From Shewanella algicola (GTDB taxonomy: Bacteria; Pseudomonadota; Gammaproteobacteria; Enterobacterales; Shewanellaceae): a stretch of DNA of 57,189 bases. Below, in pieces: positions 19,167 to 28,102 of the stretch. Each line of letters opens with the position of its first letter. Position 1 is the stretch's first letter. The position numbers and the translations under genes are program-made. The stretch is from positions 1 to 57,189 of the forward strand of contig NZ_BMQI01000030.1 in the NCBI RefSeq assembly GCF_014648035.1. The letters run 5' to 3'. The notes below the pieces were generated by a model. That model saw nothing but the letters and a program-made list of their open reading frames with translations. It was not told the origin of the DNA and searched no databases.

Positions 19167-20381
19167 ATGAGTATCAACCCACCTCGCCTATCAACTCCTT
19201 GGTATGCCAGCATGAATAATGTTGAAGTCCCAAATTTTGAAGCATCAATCCAAGGGCAGTTAACCTCGCGCTACACACTATACGAAAATAACAAAGAGGC
19301 TATTGCACCAATACTGATGTTTGGTCTTGAAAGGGGATTTATTACTAAGAAACAAGTGACCGCTGCGATTGGTGAGCAAAGCCAGTTTGCTCAGATAAAT
19401 GCCGTGTCACAGCTAATCACAGAACAGTGCTGGAAACCATTTATCAAAAGTATATCGGAGATAATGAACACGCATTCTAACGTAATCAGAACACTAATCG
19501 TTGACGCTGTGAGTGATGCACCTGCCCCCTTAGATGCTGATTCCCTTTTAAATGTGTACGATGCAATTCTTAAAAATCGTGAAGATATGACAAACCTAAG
19601 CTTGTCTGTCGCAACCAGCGATATGTGTTTGGGTGATTTCAATACGGATACATTCGCTGCAAGATTGACCTTTTCAGATGCATACCTCACCGAATTTGAT
19701 CTATCCAAACTTGCCTTAGAAAATAGGCTGCAAAATACTTTTTATCAACTAATTAACGCTGTTATACCTTATCAATTTGAATGCAGCACACTCGAAATCA
19801 ATGAACATTTTAATAGCTGGCTAACGGATGAAATCTTCGATGAACATCAAGCTACCTTAATTGGAGAATATATTTTCGCTCGTAACGGTTCGTATGATAC
19901 CGATGAACTGTGTAATGATTTGGAATTAGATGATGAAGCGCGAATGGCTGTCGATGATTATGGTGTTGATGGTGTTTACGATATTTGGTGCATGAATAAG
20001 CTCGAACAGGAAGTAATCAAACAGAGTTACGCATCAAACCAAGAGATCCAACAATCATTACAAACATTGGCAAATAAATCACCAGAACTGAAGCCTTTAC
20101 AAGCCGTATTTGATTACCTAATTACCAACATCAAAAAAAAACAATTCCCATTTGAAATTGGATCTGATGTTGATGTGTCTGAACAACTTATCTATTCATA
20201 TGGGCGTCCAGAAGAATCTATGGTGATTGAAGAAGCTACAGAACGGTATTACTGTCAGGGTGAAGAAGCAGCACTAAATTTGAGATTTCAAGATGAACAT
20301 TTGGAAGATTTTTTTGAAAATTTTGCGATTTCAAATTGCATGGTCAGTTTGATGATGGCGGTACTTGAGTTGCGGCATTAA
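19167..20381 (+). CDS. PRTRC system protein F
   Basis: 404 aa from ATG 19167 (MSINPPRLSTPWY). The same frame is open from 18993, but those 58 codons run across the terminator hairpin and the 49-aa ORF, so a start there is unlikely. The protein is acidic, mainly helical, with paired acidic patches (YDTDELCNDLELDDEARMAVDDYG). It fits PRTRC F by position between C and B and by length; its function is not known. The Shine-Dalgarno is weak (ACGGA). Confidence 0.7.
   Translation: MSINPPRLSTPWYASMNNVEVPNFEASIQGQLTSRYTLYENNKEAIAPILMFGLERGFITKKQVTAAIGEQSQFAQINAVSQLITEQCWKPFIKSISEIMNTHSNVIRTLIVDAVSDAPAPLDADSLLNVYDAILKNREDMTNLSLSVATSDMCLGDFNTDTFAARLTFSDAYLTEFDLSKLALENRLQNTFYQLINAVIPYQFECSTLEINEHFNSWLTDEIFDEHQATLIGEYIFARNGSYDTDELCNDLELDDEARMAVDDYGVDGVYDIWCMNKLEQEVIKQSYASNQEIQQSLQTLANKSPELKPLQAVFDYLITNIKKKQFPFEIGSDVDVSEQLIYSYGRPEESMVIEEATERYYCQGEEAALNLRFQDEHLEDFFENFAISNCMVSLMMAVLELRH
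20368..20376 (+). promoter_or_regulatory. AGTTGC-type element, PRTRC B
   Basis: AGTTGCGGC, inside the last codons of protein F, 64 bp before ATG 20432. Confidence 0.5.
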
Positions 20382-20431
20382 TGTCTTGAATTAACCTGTT
20401 TGTAGTCACTACGCAATTGGAACTGAGAGTC

Positions 20432-21172
20432 ATGAATATTAAAGAAGTATCAACAAGCAGTCTAATGGAAAGCTTTATGCAATCAACGATTGAGGATGAA
20501 AAACACATCACGAGTAGACTCGCATTGGTCGTCCACTCTAATAATTCAGGGTCAACTTCATGTATCACTCGACACCCTATTGAGAATTGGCGCTTAGGTC
20601 TTGGCGAAGTCATTTCAGTCAGTGATGTGGTTAACGAGCTAAGTAAGATAGACGATTTGAGTGAGGCAAATGACAACGACTGGCGTGAGTCATACACTGA
20701 TGAAAACATTCTTGTTAAAAACAACAAAACATTAGTGTGGCATACCCCAAGACAAAGCCGAAAGTTGTATTTGACCAAAGATAGCGTCACCGTCACTGTT
20801 CCACCACTGCTATACATCTATAAAACGCCTAATCGCAGCGGAACACCATGGTTACAAGTCTTTGCGCTTGCAGCCAATAAACGTCCCAAATTGACCGCTA
20901 AACTCTATCACGCGCCACTGATGAACATCTATAGCGATGGACGGTTATGCCTTGGCAACATCAAGCTTCCTACAAAAGTCACTTCACAAACTATTGAGCA
21001 GGTAGAAAAAGAATTTTTTTATTCACGGTTCACTCACCCCAATCACAGTCACTTGACCCGTAAGCAAGTCAATATAGAGGCGTTTTATAAACAGAAAGAA
21101 AAAACGGGTAAAAACATATTAACCACAGAATTAATGCCAACGGGCAAACATTTAGTGGATGTTATAGGGTAG
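20432..21172 (+). CDS. PRTRC system protein B, E2-like
   Basis: 246 aa from ATG 20432 (an in-frame TTG exists 15 bases earlier). The E2-like core is at about 120-185, with the segment HAPLMNIYSDGRLCLGN; Cys173 is in the position of the E2 active-site cysteine. Family knowledge places it as the conjugating partner of the ubiquitin-like C protein and the ThiF-like E1. The two following ORFs begin within a few bases and are probably co-transcribed. Confidence 0.82.
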   Translation: MNIKEVSTSSLMESFMQSTIEDEKHITSRLALVVHSNNSGSTSCITRHPIENWRLGLGEVISVSDVVNELSKIDDLSEANDNDWRESYTDENILVKNNKTLVWHTPRQSRKLYLTKDSVTVTVPPLLYIYKTPNRSGTPWLQVFALAANKRPKLTAKLYHAPLMNIYSDGRLCLGNIKLPTKVTSQTIEQVEKEFFYSRFTHPNHSHLTRKQVNIEAFYKQKEKTGKNILTTELMPTGKHLVDVIG

Positions 21173-21176
21173 GTGT

Positions 21177-21488
21177 ATGATGGAACTTGACCAAGATATA
21201 GTAGAAATTGCGAAAAACATTAACGATTTAAAAGTCGCAAACCTTGCGTTTCGATACATTCAACTTGAGTGTGCGTACCGACAAGTTTGTGAGCAATGGA
21301 ATCAGGATACGATTAACTATCGGATCATTGAGGCGCTGTTTCATTTGGCTATGCTGGCAAGAAAAGAACGGGTACACCCAATATATGCGAATATGCCAGT
21401 GAGCGAATGGACTAGAGCACCATCGCATACTCAGACCCTTTGTTGGTTTAACCAGCTTCGTTCAAGCATGAATAAGGCAGCAATATGA
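21177..21488 (+). CDS. Unknown protein downstream of PRTRC B
   Basis: 103 aa, helical, with two ATG codons at the start. It lies four bases after the stop of protein B and overlaps the next gene by four bases (ATGA). No recognised domain. It is in the position where some cassettes carry the JAB peptidase (protein A), but there is no HxH or SxxD zinc motif here. Confidence 0.65.
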   Translation: MMELDQDIVEIAKNINDLKVANLAFRYIQLECAYRQVCEQWNQDTINYRIIEALFHLAMLARKERVHPIYANMPVSEWTRAPSHTQTLCWFNQLRSSMNKAAI

Positions 21489-21865
21489 CTGAACCGATAA
21501 ACCATCTGATTACAACGAACTGCTTTGGGCACTACCAAAGACAACAAGAACGCGCATACCAATATCAAGTGAAACCACCGTTAAGAACGTTAATTGAATC
21601 TATCCCGCCAATGTTATGGCATGACATTAAAGGGATTACCTTGCATCCAGATTTAGGGTTTACATCCAGGGCGAGGTTTAACAATCTAGAACAACTCTAT
21701 CAATGGCTTGGTGGACGAAGCCAAACCTATAATACTCATAACTTGCCATACCTAAATTGGAAAATTGCGCGTTTTAACAAAACACTCAATATTGAAGATT
21801 TACGACCTCATTGCGCTCAATTTCCCGCGCCACAGTTATTAAAGAAATTTGGTATTAATGAGTAA
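21485..21865 (+). CDS. Unknown protein, last gene of the PRTRC B operon
   Basis: 126 aa, basic, rich in aromatic residues (LNWKIARFNKTLNIEDLRPHC). Starts inside the stop of the previous gene, so the two are translationally coupled. No domain recognised. Confidence 0.65.
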   Translation: MTEPINHLITTNCFGHYQRQQERAYQYQVKPPLRTLIESIPPMLWHDIKGITLHPDLGFTSRARFNNLEQLYQWLGGRSQTYNTHNLPYLNWKIARFNKTLNIEDLRPHCAQFPAPQLLKKFGINE

Positions 21866-21870
21866 CAAAA

Positions 21871-22203
21871 CTAATTCGTTTGCATCCAATCTTCAAAACT
21901 CTTGGCCGCACGTAGTTCCCATCCAGGGCTGAACTCAATAGCACTAAAATCGCGAATATAGCTCAAATGTGTACAACTGTCTTTAGTTATCAATTCGCCA
22001 TGTTCCGTACTGTGATAACCCACATCAACATCGTTTAAGCTGTAGACGGAGTATTGCTTAGTGTCAAAATTTATCAACAGCCTCACAAATTGGTGATGAC
22101 AGTCAACTCGATTTTCTTTCATATGACTAAGCGTCTTTGCGAGATCTCCTTGAATACTGATAAACCACGAACGGAAGCGTTCTTCGCAGGGTTCTATATG
22201 CAT
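21871..22203 (-). CDS. Unknown minus-strand protein within the PRTRC block
   Basis: 110 aa, acidic, beginning MHIEPCEERFRSWF. AAGGAA lies eight bases upstream of the ATG. It is the only gene in this block on the minus strand and it converges on the 21485 gene. No family recognised. Confidence 0.6.
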   Translation of the reverse strand: MHIEPCEERFRSWFISIQGDLAKTLSHMKENRVDCHHQFVRLLINFDTKQYSVYSLNDVDVGYHSTEHGELITKDSCTHLSYIRDFSAIEFSPGWELRAAKSFEDWMQTN

Positions 22204-22336
22204 AATTTATGTTCCTTAACTTTAGACGCTTCAACATAACCAATTTTCTGCTTCCTGTAAGCTAAAATAACCTTAGTTGTATGACTAATAACTGAATTAC
22301 ATAGTAAATTTATTTTTAAATTTTTCATTTGGCTTG

Positions 22337-22347
22337 AGTTGCGGCTT
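22337..22347 (+). promoter_or_regulatory. AGTTGC-type element, DNA ligase
   Basis: AGTTGCGGCTT, 61 bp before the ligase start; AAAGTA lies 17 nt downstream, exactly as at PRTRC ParB. Confidence 0.6.
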
Positions 22348-22397
22348 AGGAACCGTATGAGAAAGTAGATGCACCTCAAACAACAAGAGTAGACCCC

Positions 22398-24266
22398 ATG
22401 CAAAATTTAATGAAAACCCCAACCCATTTATTAACTGATGAACAATTATCGCAACTCATGACCTATTTCAATGAGCAATATCGTTCTGGTTCCCCTGTTG
22501 TCTCTGATGCCACATTTGACCTGATTTATATGCCAGTCCTTAAAAGTCGCTTACCCCATCACCCGTTAATCACCAAAGTACAACCAGAGGCAGTAAACGT
22601 CATCAATGACCGCTATCAACATAAAACACCTATGCTTTCAACGTTGAAAGCGTATGAACATGATGAAATACAGTCTTTTGTCGATCGTTGTCAGCAAGCG
22701 GCTAATGAATTGGGTATTACAGAAGAATTACTCTATAGAGTATCCCCCAAACTCGACGGCCTTGCGGCTTCATATATTGCAGCAGATGAAAAAATTTATA
22801 CCAGAGGGGATGGTACATATGGCAATGACATTACGCATCTTTATCGCAATGGATTAAAACTCATTGGCAATAGCAATATAAATAACATCGGTGAAATTAC
22901 AGTGCTTCAAAGTTATTTTGAAGAAAAGTTGAAAGGTAGTTTTGCTCACCCACGAAATTTTGTCGCAGGATTGGCCAATTCGGATAATCTTAATGATGCG
23001 GGAAAACAAGCGTTAGAAGATAGAGCCATTCATTTAGTATTTTTTAACTCAATTAATTGTCCTCACATAAGCGCAGCAGAATTATTAACTAACTTGGAGT
23101 CGTACTGCGAGCAAGCCAAACAAAATTCACCTTACTTGACCGATGGAACCGTGATTGAAGTGGTTAACGAATCAGTTAAAAAGCATATGGGCAATAATGA
23201 ACATCATCACCATTGGCAGATCGCGAAAAAATCAGTTGGAGAAGTGGCTGATGTGCGAATAAAAGGGATTGAGTGGAACGTAGGCAGAAATAAAATCACC
23301 CCCGTTCTACTGATAGAACCCACGTGGCTATCTGGCGCGATGATACAACGAGTCACGGCGCATCATGCAGGTAACGTGAATAATCTGGGCTTAGGTGAGG
23401 GCGCATTAATCTCTATAACACGCTCTGGCGAAATCATACCTAAAATTTTAGGCACTATTGAAGCGGTTAACCCCTCAATACCAACACATTGCCCTTGTTG
23501 CAATCAACCTGTTCAATGGGTCAATGATGCGATTACTTGTACGTTTGATGGATGTTCAGAGCGTCAAGTGAGTGCGATTGAATACCACTTCTCATTGCTT
23601 AATGTTGACTTATTTGGTCGTCAAAGTGTTCGTAAGTTAGTCGAAAATGGATACCAATCATTAGAATCTATTTACTCTCTTTCAAAAGGTAAACTTTTAA
23701 GTTGTGGCTTTGGGGCAGGGCAATCAGATAATTTATTCAACCAAATTCAAAAAGCCAAAACAACACCGATTAATGATTATCTGATTTTGGCTTCATTGGG
23801 TATTCACTCCCTTGGTCGAGGATCAAGTAAAAGAATATTGAAGCATTTTACATTATCTAACATCAACACAATGACGGACAAACAACTTGAAGATATTGAT
23901 GGATTTGGCGAATTGACAGCTAAAAGTATTACGACGGCCATATTCAACAAATTAACATTGATAATGTTCCTGAATAATACCCTGAATGTCATTGACACAC
24001 TGAAACCACAAACAGGCATCGTCAATGAAGATGCATTACCGTTAAGCGGCTTGTCGATTGTGTTTACAGGTAAAATGGAGCGATCAAGAAGCGACATTTC
24101 ATCAGAAGCAGAACGTTTTGGCGGTGTAGTCCAATCAAGTGTCACTAAAAAGACAAGTTATCTTGTCATCGGTGAAAATGTTGGTGCAAGTAAAATAAAT
24201 TCAGCCAAAACAAAAGGGGTGGAAATTATTACTGAAGCAGATTACATGAAAATGATTGCTGCTTAG
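22398..24266 (+). CDS. ligA: NAD-dependent DNA ligase (LigA-like)
   Basis: 622 aa, a little shorter than chromosomal LigA (about 670). It keeps an NAD-binding Ia region (about 10-60), the nucleotidyl-transferase motif with adenylated lysine K118 in SPKLDGLA, TRGDG at 135-139, HPRN near 184, an OB fold, a four-cysteine zinc finger (C365, C368, C381, C386), helix-hairpin-helix repeats and a C-terminal BRCT domain. All parts needed for nick sealing are present. The motifs are divergent (KLDG for KIDG; FVAGLAN after HPRN where chromosomal enzymes have AAGSLRQ). It could help plasmid replication or repair, perhaps with the plasmid clamp. Confidence 0.93.
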   Translation: MQNLMKTPTHLLTDEQLSQLMTYFNEQYRSGSPVVSDATFDLIYMPVLKSRLPHHPLITKVQPEAVNVINDRYQHKTPMLSTLKAYEHDEIQSFVDRCQQAANELGITEELLYRVSPKLDGLAASYIAADEKIYTRGDGTYGNDITHLYRNGLKLIGNSNINNIGEITVLQSYFEEKLKGSFAHPRNFVAGLANSDNLNDAGKQALEDRAIHLVFFNSINCPHISAAELLTNLESYCEQAKQNSPYLTDGTVIEVVNESVKKHMGNNEHHHHWQIAKKSVGEVADVRIKGIEWNVGRNKITPVLLIEPTWLSGAMIQRVTAHHAGNVNNLGLGEGALISITRSGEIIPKILGTIEAVNPSIPTHCPCCNQPVQWVNDAITCTFDGCSERQVSAIEYHFSLLNVDLFGRQSVRKLVENGYQSLESIYSLSKGKLLSCGFGAGQSDNLFNQIQKAKTTPINDYLILASLGIHSLGRGSSKRILKHFTLSNINTMTDKQLEDIDGFGELTAKSITTAIFNKLTLIMFLNNTLNVIDTLKPQTGIVNEDALPLSGLSIVFTGKMERSRSDISSEAERFGGVVQSSVTKKTSYLVIGENVGASKINSAKTKGVEIITEADYMKMIAA

Positions 24267-24272
24267 AAAATC

Positions 24273-24303
24273 AATTTAAACCGCGTCGATACACTTGGCG
24301 CGG
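24273..24303 (+). terminator. Short hairpin after ligA
   Basis: AACCGCG and CGCGGTT pair across a 12-nt loop shortly after the stop codon. No T-run; weak candidate. Confidence 0.35.
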
Positions 24304-24322
24304 TTAATTAAGGATGTTCATC

Positions 24323-25090
24323 ATGTACAAAGTGTTCAAGTTTTTATTGTTATTTATTGTGCCTCTAGCCATTGTACAAGCATTTAATAATGATATTTTA
24401 GCCATGAGCTTGCTAATAATTTTAGGTGTTTATGGCATTTGTAGTAAATGGTTGTTAAATCTTAACAATGTTCCCAGTGCAAACGATAAGTTGAGACTTG
24501 TGGGGTTTATGGCGTCTGCACTTGCCTTGTGGCACTGGATTATATTTCAGCACTGGAGAAGCATCGAGCTTTACTACATAAGTGATTTGACGGCTCTACT
24601 TTGGGCGTTATTTGTTTATCTGGGATTCATATTGTATTGCTTCATTTTGTATCGAACAGGCTGGTGCTTAACGCTGTTTAAACCTAATTCTAAATTATCA
24701 TTTGCATACGAAATGACTGGGAGAAAAGTACAGTTACATTTTTCTGGAACAAAAACTAACTTAATAACAGCATTAAGCTCATTTAAACTGTTGCTGCACA
24801 ATGCGACAGTGAATGACAGGATTAATGTGATTGAACTCATATCCCCAATACTTTCAAGCGAAAAGTCTCGAAAAAAATTGTATAAGATAATCGATGATGT
24901 AAATAATTCAGGTGCATACGATCATTTGCTCACGCCCATGTTAGACAGCAACTTTTCGCCTAATCAGTTACAAAAATTTGGATACTTTTTGACATTTACA
25001 ATCCAAGCCCCTAAAAGCTATAAACAGTATTGGCGTAACTCAAAAGGTGCTTGGTCAAAGATTAATATTGTTGTCACAGATAAACATTAG
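24323..25090 (+). CDS. Unknown membrane protein
   Basis: 255 aa. Four hydrophobic segments lie within the first 120 residues, followed by a soluble C-terminal domain of about 130 residues. ATG 24323 has AGGA eight bases upstream and is preferred to the ATG three codons earlier. No family recognised. It lies between ligase and ThiF on the same strand. Confidence 0.65.
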   Translation: MYKVFKFLLLFIVPLAIVQAFNNDILAMSLLIILGVYGICSKWLLNLNNVPSANDKLRLVGFMASALALWHWIIFQHWRSIELYYISDLTALLWALFVYLGFILYCFILYRTGWCLTLFKPNSKLSFAYEMTGRKVQLHFSGTKTNLITALSSFKLLLHNATVNDRINVIELISPILSSEKSRKKLYKIIDDVNNSGAYDHLLTPMLDSNFSPNQLQKFGYFLTFTIQAPKSYKQYWRNSKGAWSKINIVVTDKH

Positions 25091-25115
25091 ATACATAACA
25101 TACAGGGATGTTGAT

Positions 25116-25277
25116 ATGGATACTAAACATAAAGGACTTTTCGGTTTTTCTCAGTGTATCGCTATATTGTTAGCGATAATTCTACTTTTTAGTCAACATA
25201 CGTTACTCGCATCGCTAGTGATCGTAGTTCCTGTAATGTTGTGGGGATTAGGGATCGTAATTCTATTGCCTTTGTAG
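25116..25277 (+). CDS. 53-aa two-helix membrane protein
   Basis: Begins MDTKHKGLFGF and is hydrophobic through to the C-terminus, with two likely membrane helices. AGGGA lies eight bases before the ATG. Possibly a partner of the preceding membrane protein. Confidence 0.6.
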   Translation: MDTKHKGLFGFSQCIAILLAIILLFSQHTLLASLVIVVPVMLWGLGIVILLPL

Positions 25278-25280
25278 TCC

Positions 25281-25291
25281 AGTTGCCGCTT
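25281..25291 (+). promoter_or_regulatory. AGTTGC-type element, PRTRC ThiF
   Basis: AGTTGCCGCTT, 62 bp before the ThiF start. Confidence 0.55.
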
Positions 25292-25342
25292 AAAGCTTAT
25301 GGGTTAATCTTAATTTATTGATTAGCTACAAGGCACGAACCT

Positions 25343-26128
25343 ATGGACTTTTATATCCCACAACATCTACTCAACAAACCACTCAATGTACTTCTAATTG
25401 GCGCTGGCGGCACTGGAAGCCAAATTGCGACTGAACTATTCCAAATGGATTCATTGCTGCGTCAAATCAGTCAGGACAGCGTGTGTATCAACCTAACGAT
25501 TGCAGATGGAGATACGGTTTCGCTTTTTAACGTTGGTCGTCAAGCGTTCTATCGACAAGATATTTCATCCAACAAAGCCGAAGTGCTTGTCAGCAGGTTT
25601 AACAACTTTGGCGGCACAGCATGGACTTCTATCCCAGAGTATTGCGACCCCAAAACCATTCAATTCAAAAAATACGATTTTATTATTACGGCAGTGGATA
25701 AAGCTGAGTTCAGAGTTAAATTAGGCGAGGTGTTTAACGCAAGTCAACAATCAAGTGATTTGTTATGGATTGATGTGGGGAATGGTTTGAGTGATGGCCA
25801 AATTATTTGCGGGCACGCATACAGAAAAACAATGAGTACGGGGATACGATTACCGAATGTCTATGATTTGTATTCGGAAATGCTAAAGCAAGTTGATGAT
25901 AATAGCGAAGATATTCCCTCATGCAGCACCGAAGCGGCATTAGCTAAACAAGACTTTGGATCTAACAGGGCGGTAGCAGGGCAGGCGACTCAATTGATTT
26001 GGCAGCTAGTTCGTCATGCGAAGATTTCACATCATGGCGCATTTGTTGATGTTGCCAATGCTACGGTTCAACCATTAAAAATTGACCCGCAGATATGGGC
26101 AGTTTACGGCTATGAGGCACAGCTATGA
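25343..26128 (+). CDS. PRTRC system ThiF-family protein (E1-like)
   Basis: 261 aa. The nucleotide-binding loop GAGGTGS is at 20-26, followed by the E1-type acidic strand (LTIADGDTVSLFNVGRQ, about 50-66) and KAEVLVSRF. A cysteine at SCSTEAA (about 194) is a candidate thiol acceptor. ThiF/E1 proteins adenylate the C-terminal glycine of a ubiquitin-like partner, here PRTRC C. Its stop overlaps the next start as ATGA. Confidence 0.87.
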   Translation: MDFYIPQHLLNKPLNVLLIGAGGTGSQIATELFQMDSLLRQISQDSVCINLTIADGDTVSLFNVGRQAFYRQDISSNKAEVLVSRFNNFGGTAWTSIPEYCDPKTIQFKKYDFIITAVDKAEFRVKLGEVFNASQQSSDLLWIDVGNGLSDGQIICGHAYRKTMSTGIRLPNVYDLYSEMLKQVDDNSEDIPSCSTEAALAKQDFGSNRAVAGQATQLIWQLVRHAKISHHGAFVDVANATVQPLKIDPQIWAVYGYEAQL

Positions 26129-26313
26129 AATTGTCTTACATAGATAAAGCGCACCAAGTAGCAAATGAGGTAGCACGAAAATTTGGATTTGATGATTATA
26201 AACATTTAAACCAAAGTAATGATGAAACATTAAAGCAACTAGCCAGAAATGCATTTGATGAGTCGCTGTATGATTTTAATGGTGAATGTTGTGCAAACGG
26301 AGTGAAGAAATGA
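26125..26313 (+). CDS. Small unknown protein coupled to ThiF
   Basis: 62 aa, soluble, beginning MKLSYIDKAHQVANEV, with two cysteines near the end (ECCANG). Overlaps the ThiF stop by four bases and the next gene start by four bases. Confidence 0.6.
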   Translation: MKLSYIDKAHQVANEVARKFGFDDYKHLNQSNDETLKQLARNAFDESLYDFNGECCANGVKK

Positions 26314-26534
26314 AAATTGATTGCTCAAAAATGGCTAATAAATCCGATTTGATGGCATTAATCTTAACGTTTATCTGCATTATTGGATTTTGCATCATTG
26401 CCTTTATTGCTTCATATAATCATTTTATTGCTGGATTTTTTTCTGCTTCATTAGTTTGGAATTGGAGGCGTTGGCTGTATATGCCATTAGATAAATTACT
26501 TGATAAGCTTTGGCCTGAGCAAAAAAATAGTTAA
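26310..26534 (+). CDS. Small membrane protein
   Basis: 74 aa from ATG 26310 (MKIDCSKMANKSDL), overlapping the preceding stop as ATGA. Two hydrophobic helices (LTFICIIGFCIIAFIA and a second after ASYNH). No family recognised. Confidence 0.55.
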   Translation: MKIDCSKMANKSDLMALILTFICIIGFCIIAFIASYNHFIAGFFSASLVWNWRRWLYMPLDKLLDKLWPEQKNS

Positions 26535-26543
26535 TTGCAACTT
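26533..26543 (+). promoter_or_regulatory. AGTTGC-type element (weak), 184-aa gene
   Basis: AATTGCAACTT, 83 bp before ATG 26616; a poorer match in sequence and spacing. Confidence 0.3.
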
Positions 26544-26615
26544 CGTGTATTGAGTGGCGCGATCTTACTCCTGTGTGAACATTGTTTTATCTCAACTCAC
26601 ACAAGGTGCAGTTAC

Positions 26616-27170
26616 ATGCGATTAACCGATTCAACAATGAACAAACTCTTTCATCTTAATTTGGACGACCGAAGCCTCCTTAAAGCCCTAAGACGAGAAG
26701 TGCTTAAAGCCAACACTGTATTTGGCAAAGAAGCAGTTACTGAGTTTTTAGCCGAGCTGTATCCATTTTACTCAGACTCTAGTGAACCTCTTAGACTGTA
26801 TCTCTTAAACAAATATGAACAGCATTTTCACCATAACCCCGTTGCTAAGTCGATTGAAGTTGCATACGAAAAAATGGGGATTGCGGTGTTATCAGATGGC
26901 GATGGTAAATTCAAAGTCATTCATCCTAACGTCAAATCGAGTTCACGGGTTAAATACCCGATTCAAGTTAGCACTTGGTACATTTCTCGTGGTGTTTGCG
27001 GTGACTCTCTTCATTGTTCCATATCATCAGCCATCACTGACAACGCACTTACCTCATTGAGCATTGTAGATGAAAATCAATTTGATGAGATAGAAGACGC
27101 CCTGGTCACTTCTGAAGCCGCATTTCAGTCGCGGTACAAGGCCAACACTGGCGAATATTGTTTGAATTAA
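26616..27170 (+). CDS. Unknown 184-aa protein
   Basis: Starts at ATG 26616, with AAGGTG seven bases upstream, although the frame is open from 26535. Begins MRLTDSTMNKLF. Mixed alpha/beta with HPNVKSSSRVKYPIQVSTWY in the middle. No domain recognised. Confidence 0.6.
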   Translation: MRLTDSTMNKLFHLNLDDRSLLKALRREVLKANTVFGKEAVTEFLAELYPFYSDSSEPLRLYLLNKYEQHFHHNPVAKSIEVAYEKMGIAVLSDGDGKFKVIHPNVKSSSRVKYPIQVSTWYISRGVCGDSLHCSISSAITDNALTSLSIVDENQFDEIEDALVTSEAAFQSRYKANTGEYCLN

Positions 27171-27189
27171 TAACGCAACAAATCTGCTT

Positions 27190-27198
27190 AGTTGCGGG
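27190..27198 (+). promoter_or_regulatory. AGTTGC-type element, DUF3085-like gene
   Basis: AGTTGCGGG, 74 bp before ATG 27264; a TATAAT lies 15 nt downstream. Confidence 0.45.
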
Positions 27199-27263
27199 AT
27201 TTTCATAATATTTATAATAGATTTAAGTTCATCAAGTCATCACTCAAAGAGGGTAATAAGCAT

Positions 27264-27626
27264 ATGGCCACAGCATCAATTACACGTAAGCAAGCAAAAG
27301 CTTTATACGATTTTTGTCAGGAAAACAAACAGGGTGAGTTCGGTTTTGCAAAAGATCATGGTGCATATTTTTACGCAACAACTGGAAATCAAGAAGATGG
27401 AAATTTTAGCAATTCTATTCAATACATCAAAGGGTGTGACCCGGAACAGGACGAAACCAAACTGGGCGATTGGTATGATAACGCACGAGAAAAATTTGGT
27501 GGTGATGATTTTGGTGAATCATTCCCAATCGAATGGCTGCACGTATTTTTTACCAATGAACATTTTAGCAATAAACGCACATTTAGCGTCCGATTTAATA
27601 AAAACTCTATCTCATTAGTGAGTTAA
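27264..27626 (+). CDS. DUF3085-like protein
   Basis: 120 aa from ATG 27264 (GAGGG upstream). GAYFYATTGN, IQYIKGCDPEQD and FGGDDFGESFPIEWL recall the conserved blocks of DUF3085 proteins common on plasmids and next to PRTRC genes. Function unknown. The frame is open from a TTG at 27192, but that codon is in the AGTTGC element. Confidence 0.6.
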   Translation: MATASITRKQAKALYDFCQENKQGEFGFAKDHGAYFYATTGNQEDGNFSNSIQYIKGCDPEQDETKLGDWYDNAREKFGGDDFGESFPIEWLHVFFTNEHFSNKRTFSVRFNKNSISLVS

Positions 27627-27634
27627 TCCATTTT

Positions 27635-27668
27635 CAGTTGCGCGCAATTGTTATATTGCGCGTAACTG
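27635..27668 (+). terminator. Hairpin overlapping an AGTTGC-type element
   Basis: CAGTTGCGCGCAAT pairs with ATTGCGCGTAACTG at 13 of 14 positions around a six-base loop. The left arm contains the AGTTGCGCG element of the next gene. Confidence 0.5.
27636..27644 (+). promoter_or_regulatory. AGTTGC-type element, 104-aa gene
   Basis: AGTTGCGCG, 79 bp before ATG 27715 and 90 bp before GTG 27726. Confidence 0.4.
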
Positions 27669-27725
27669 GTACTTTGTCTCACCAATCAAAAAGACACTTA
27701 CCGGGATACATGACATGCAAAAAAA

Positions 27726-28040
27726 GTGACACACTCTAAATCAGCCTCCAATTGTGCAGAAATTCTTGCATTGATCACTCAGCCAAATTCAAAGCCTTTC
27801 TATGATGCTGTTCTTACGTTTCTTACCGATGAATATCAGTCTGTTTCATCATTTACCCAGTCTGCAATAATCGCCCTTAATCAAATACCCAGCCAAGTCA
27901 GTGTTGATTGCTATGCAGATGTCATCAGAATTTTAGATGGATTAGTACAAGCCGGTTTAGCGAAGTCTCGTATGACGACAATTGTGCAGGGCGAGTTCGA
28001 GACGGTTATAGGCTCTAGAGTAGATTATGCTTTAACGTGA
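27726..28040 (+). CDS. Unknown 104-aa protein with doubtful start
   Basis: The frame starts at a GTG. An ATG at 27715 with GGGA upstream would join this frame if the run of seven A residues at 27719-27725 had one more base. Either a GTG start is used, or the A-run has lost a base. Begins THSKSASNCAEILALI. No family recognised. Confidence 0.5.
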   Translation: MTHSKSASNCAEILALITQPNSKPFYDAVLTFLTDEYQSVSSFTQSAIIALNQIPSQVSVDCYADVIRILDGLVQAGLAKSRMTTIVQGEFETVIGSRVDYALT

Positions 28041-28102
28041 AATCTGCTTTGAGTAAGAGAGTAACCTTAAATATCACTGCGGTTTAACTTGTGGAGAGAG
28101 TA

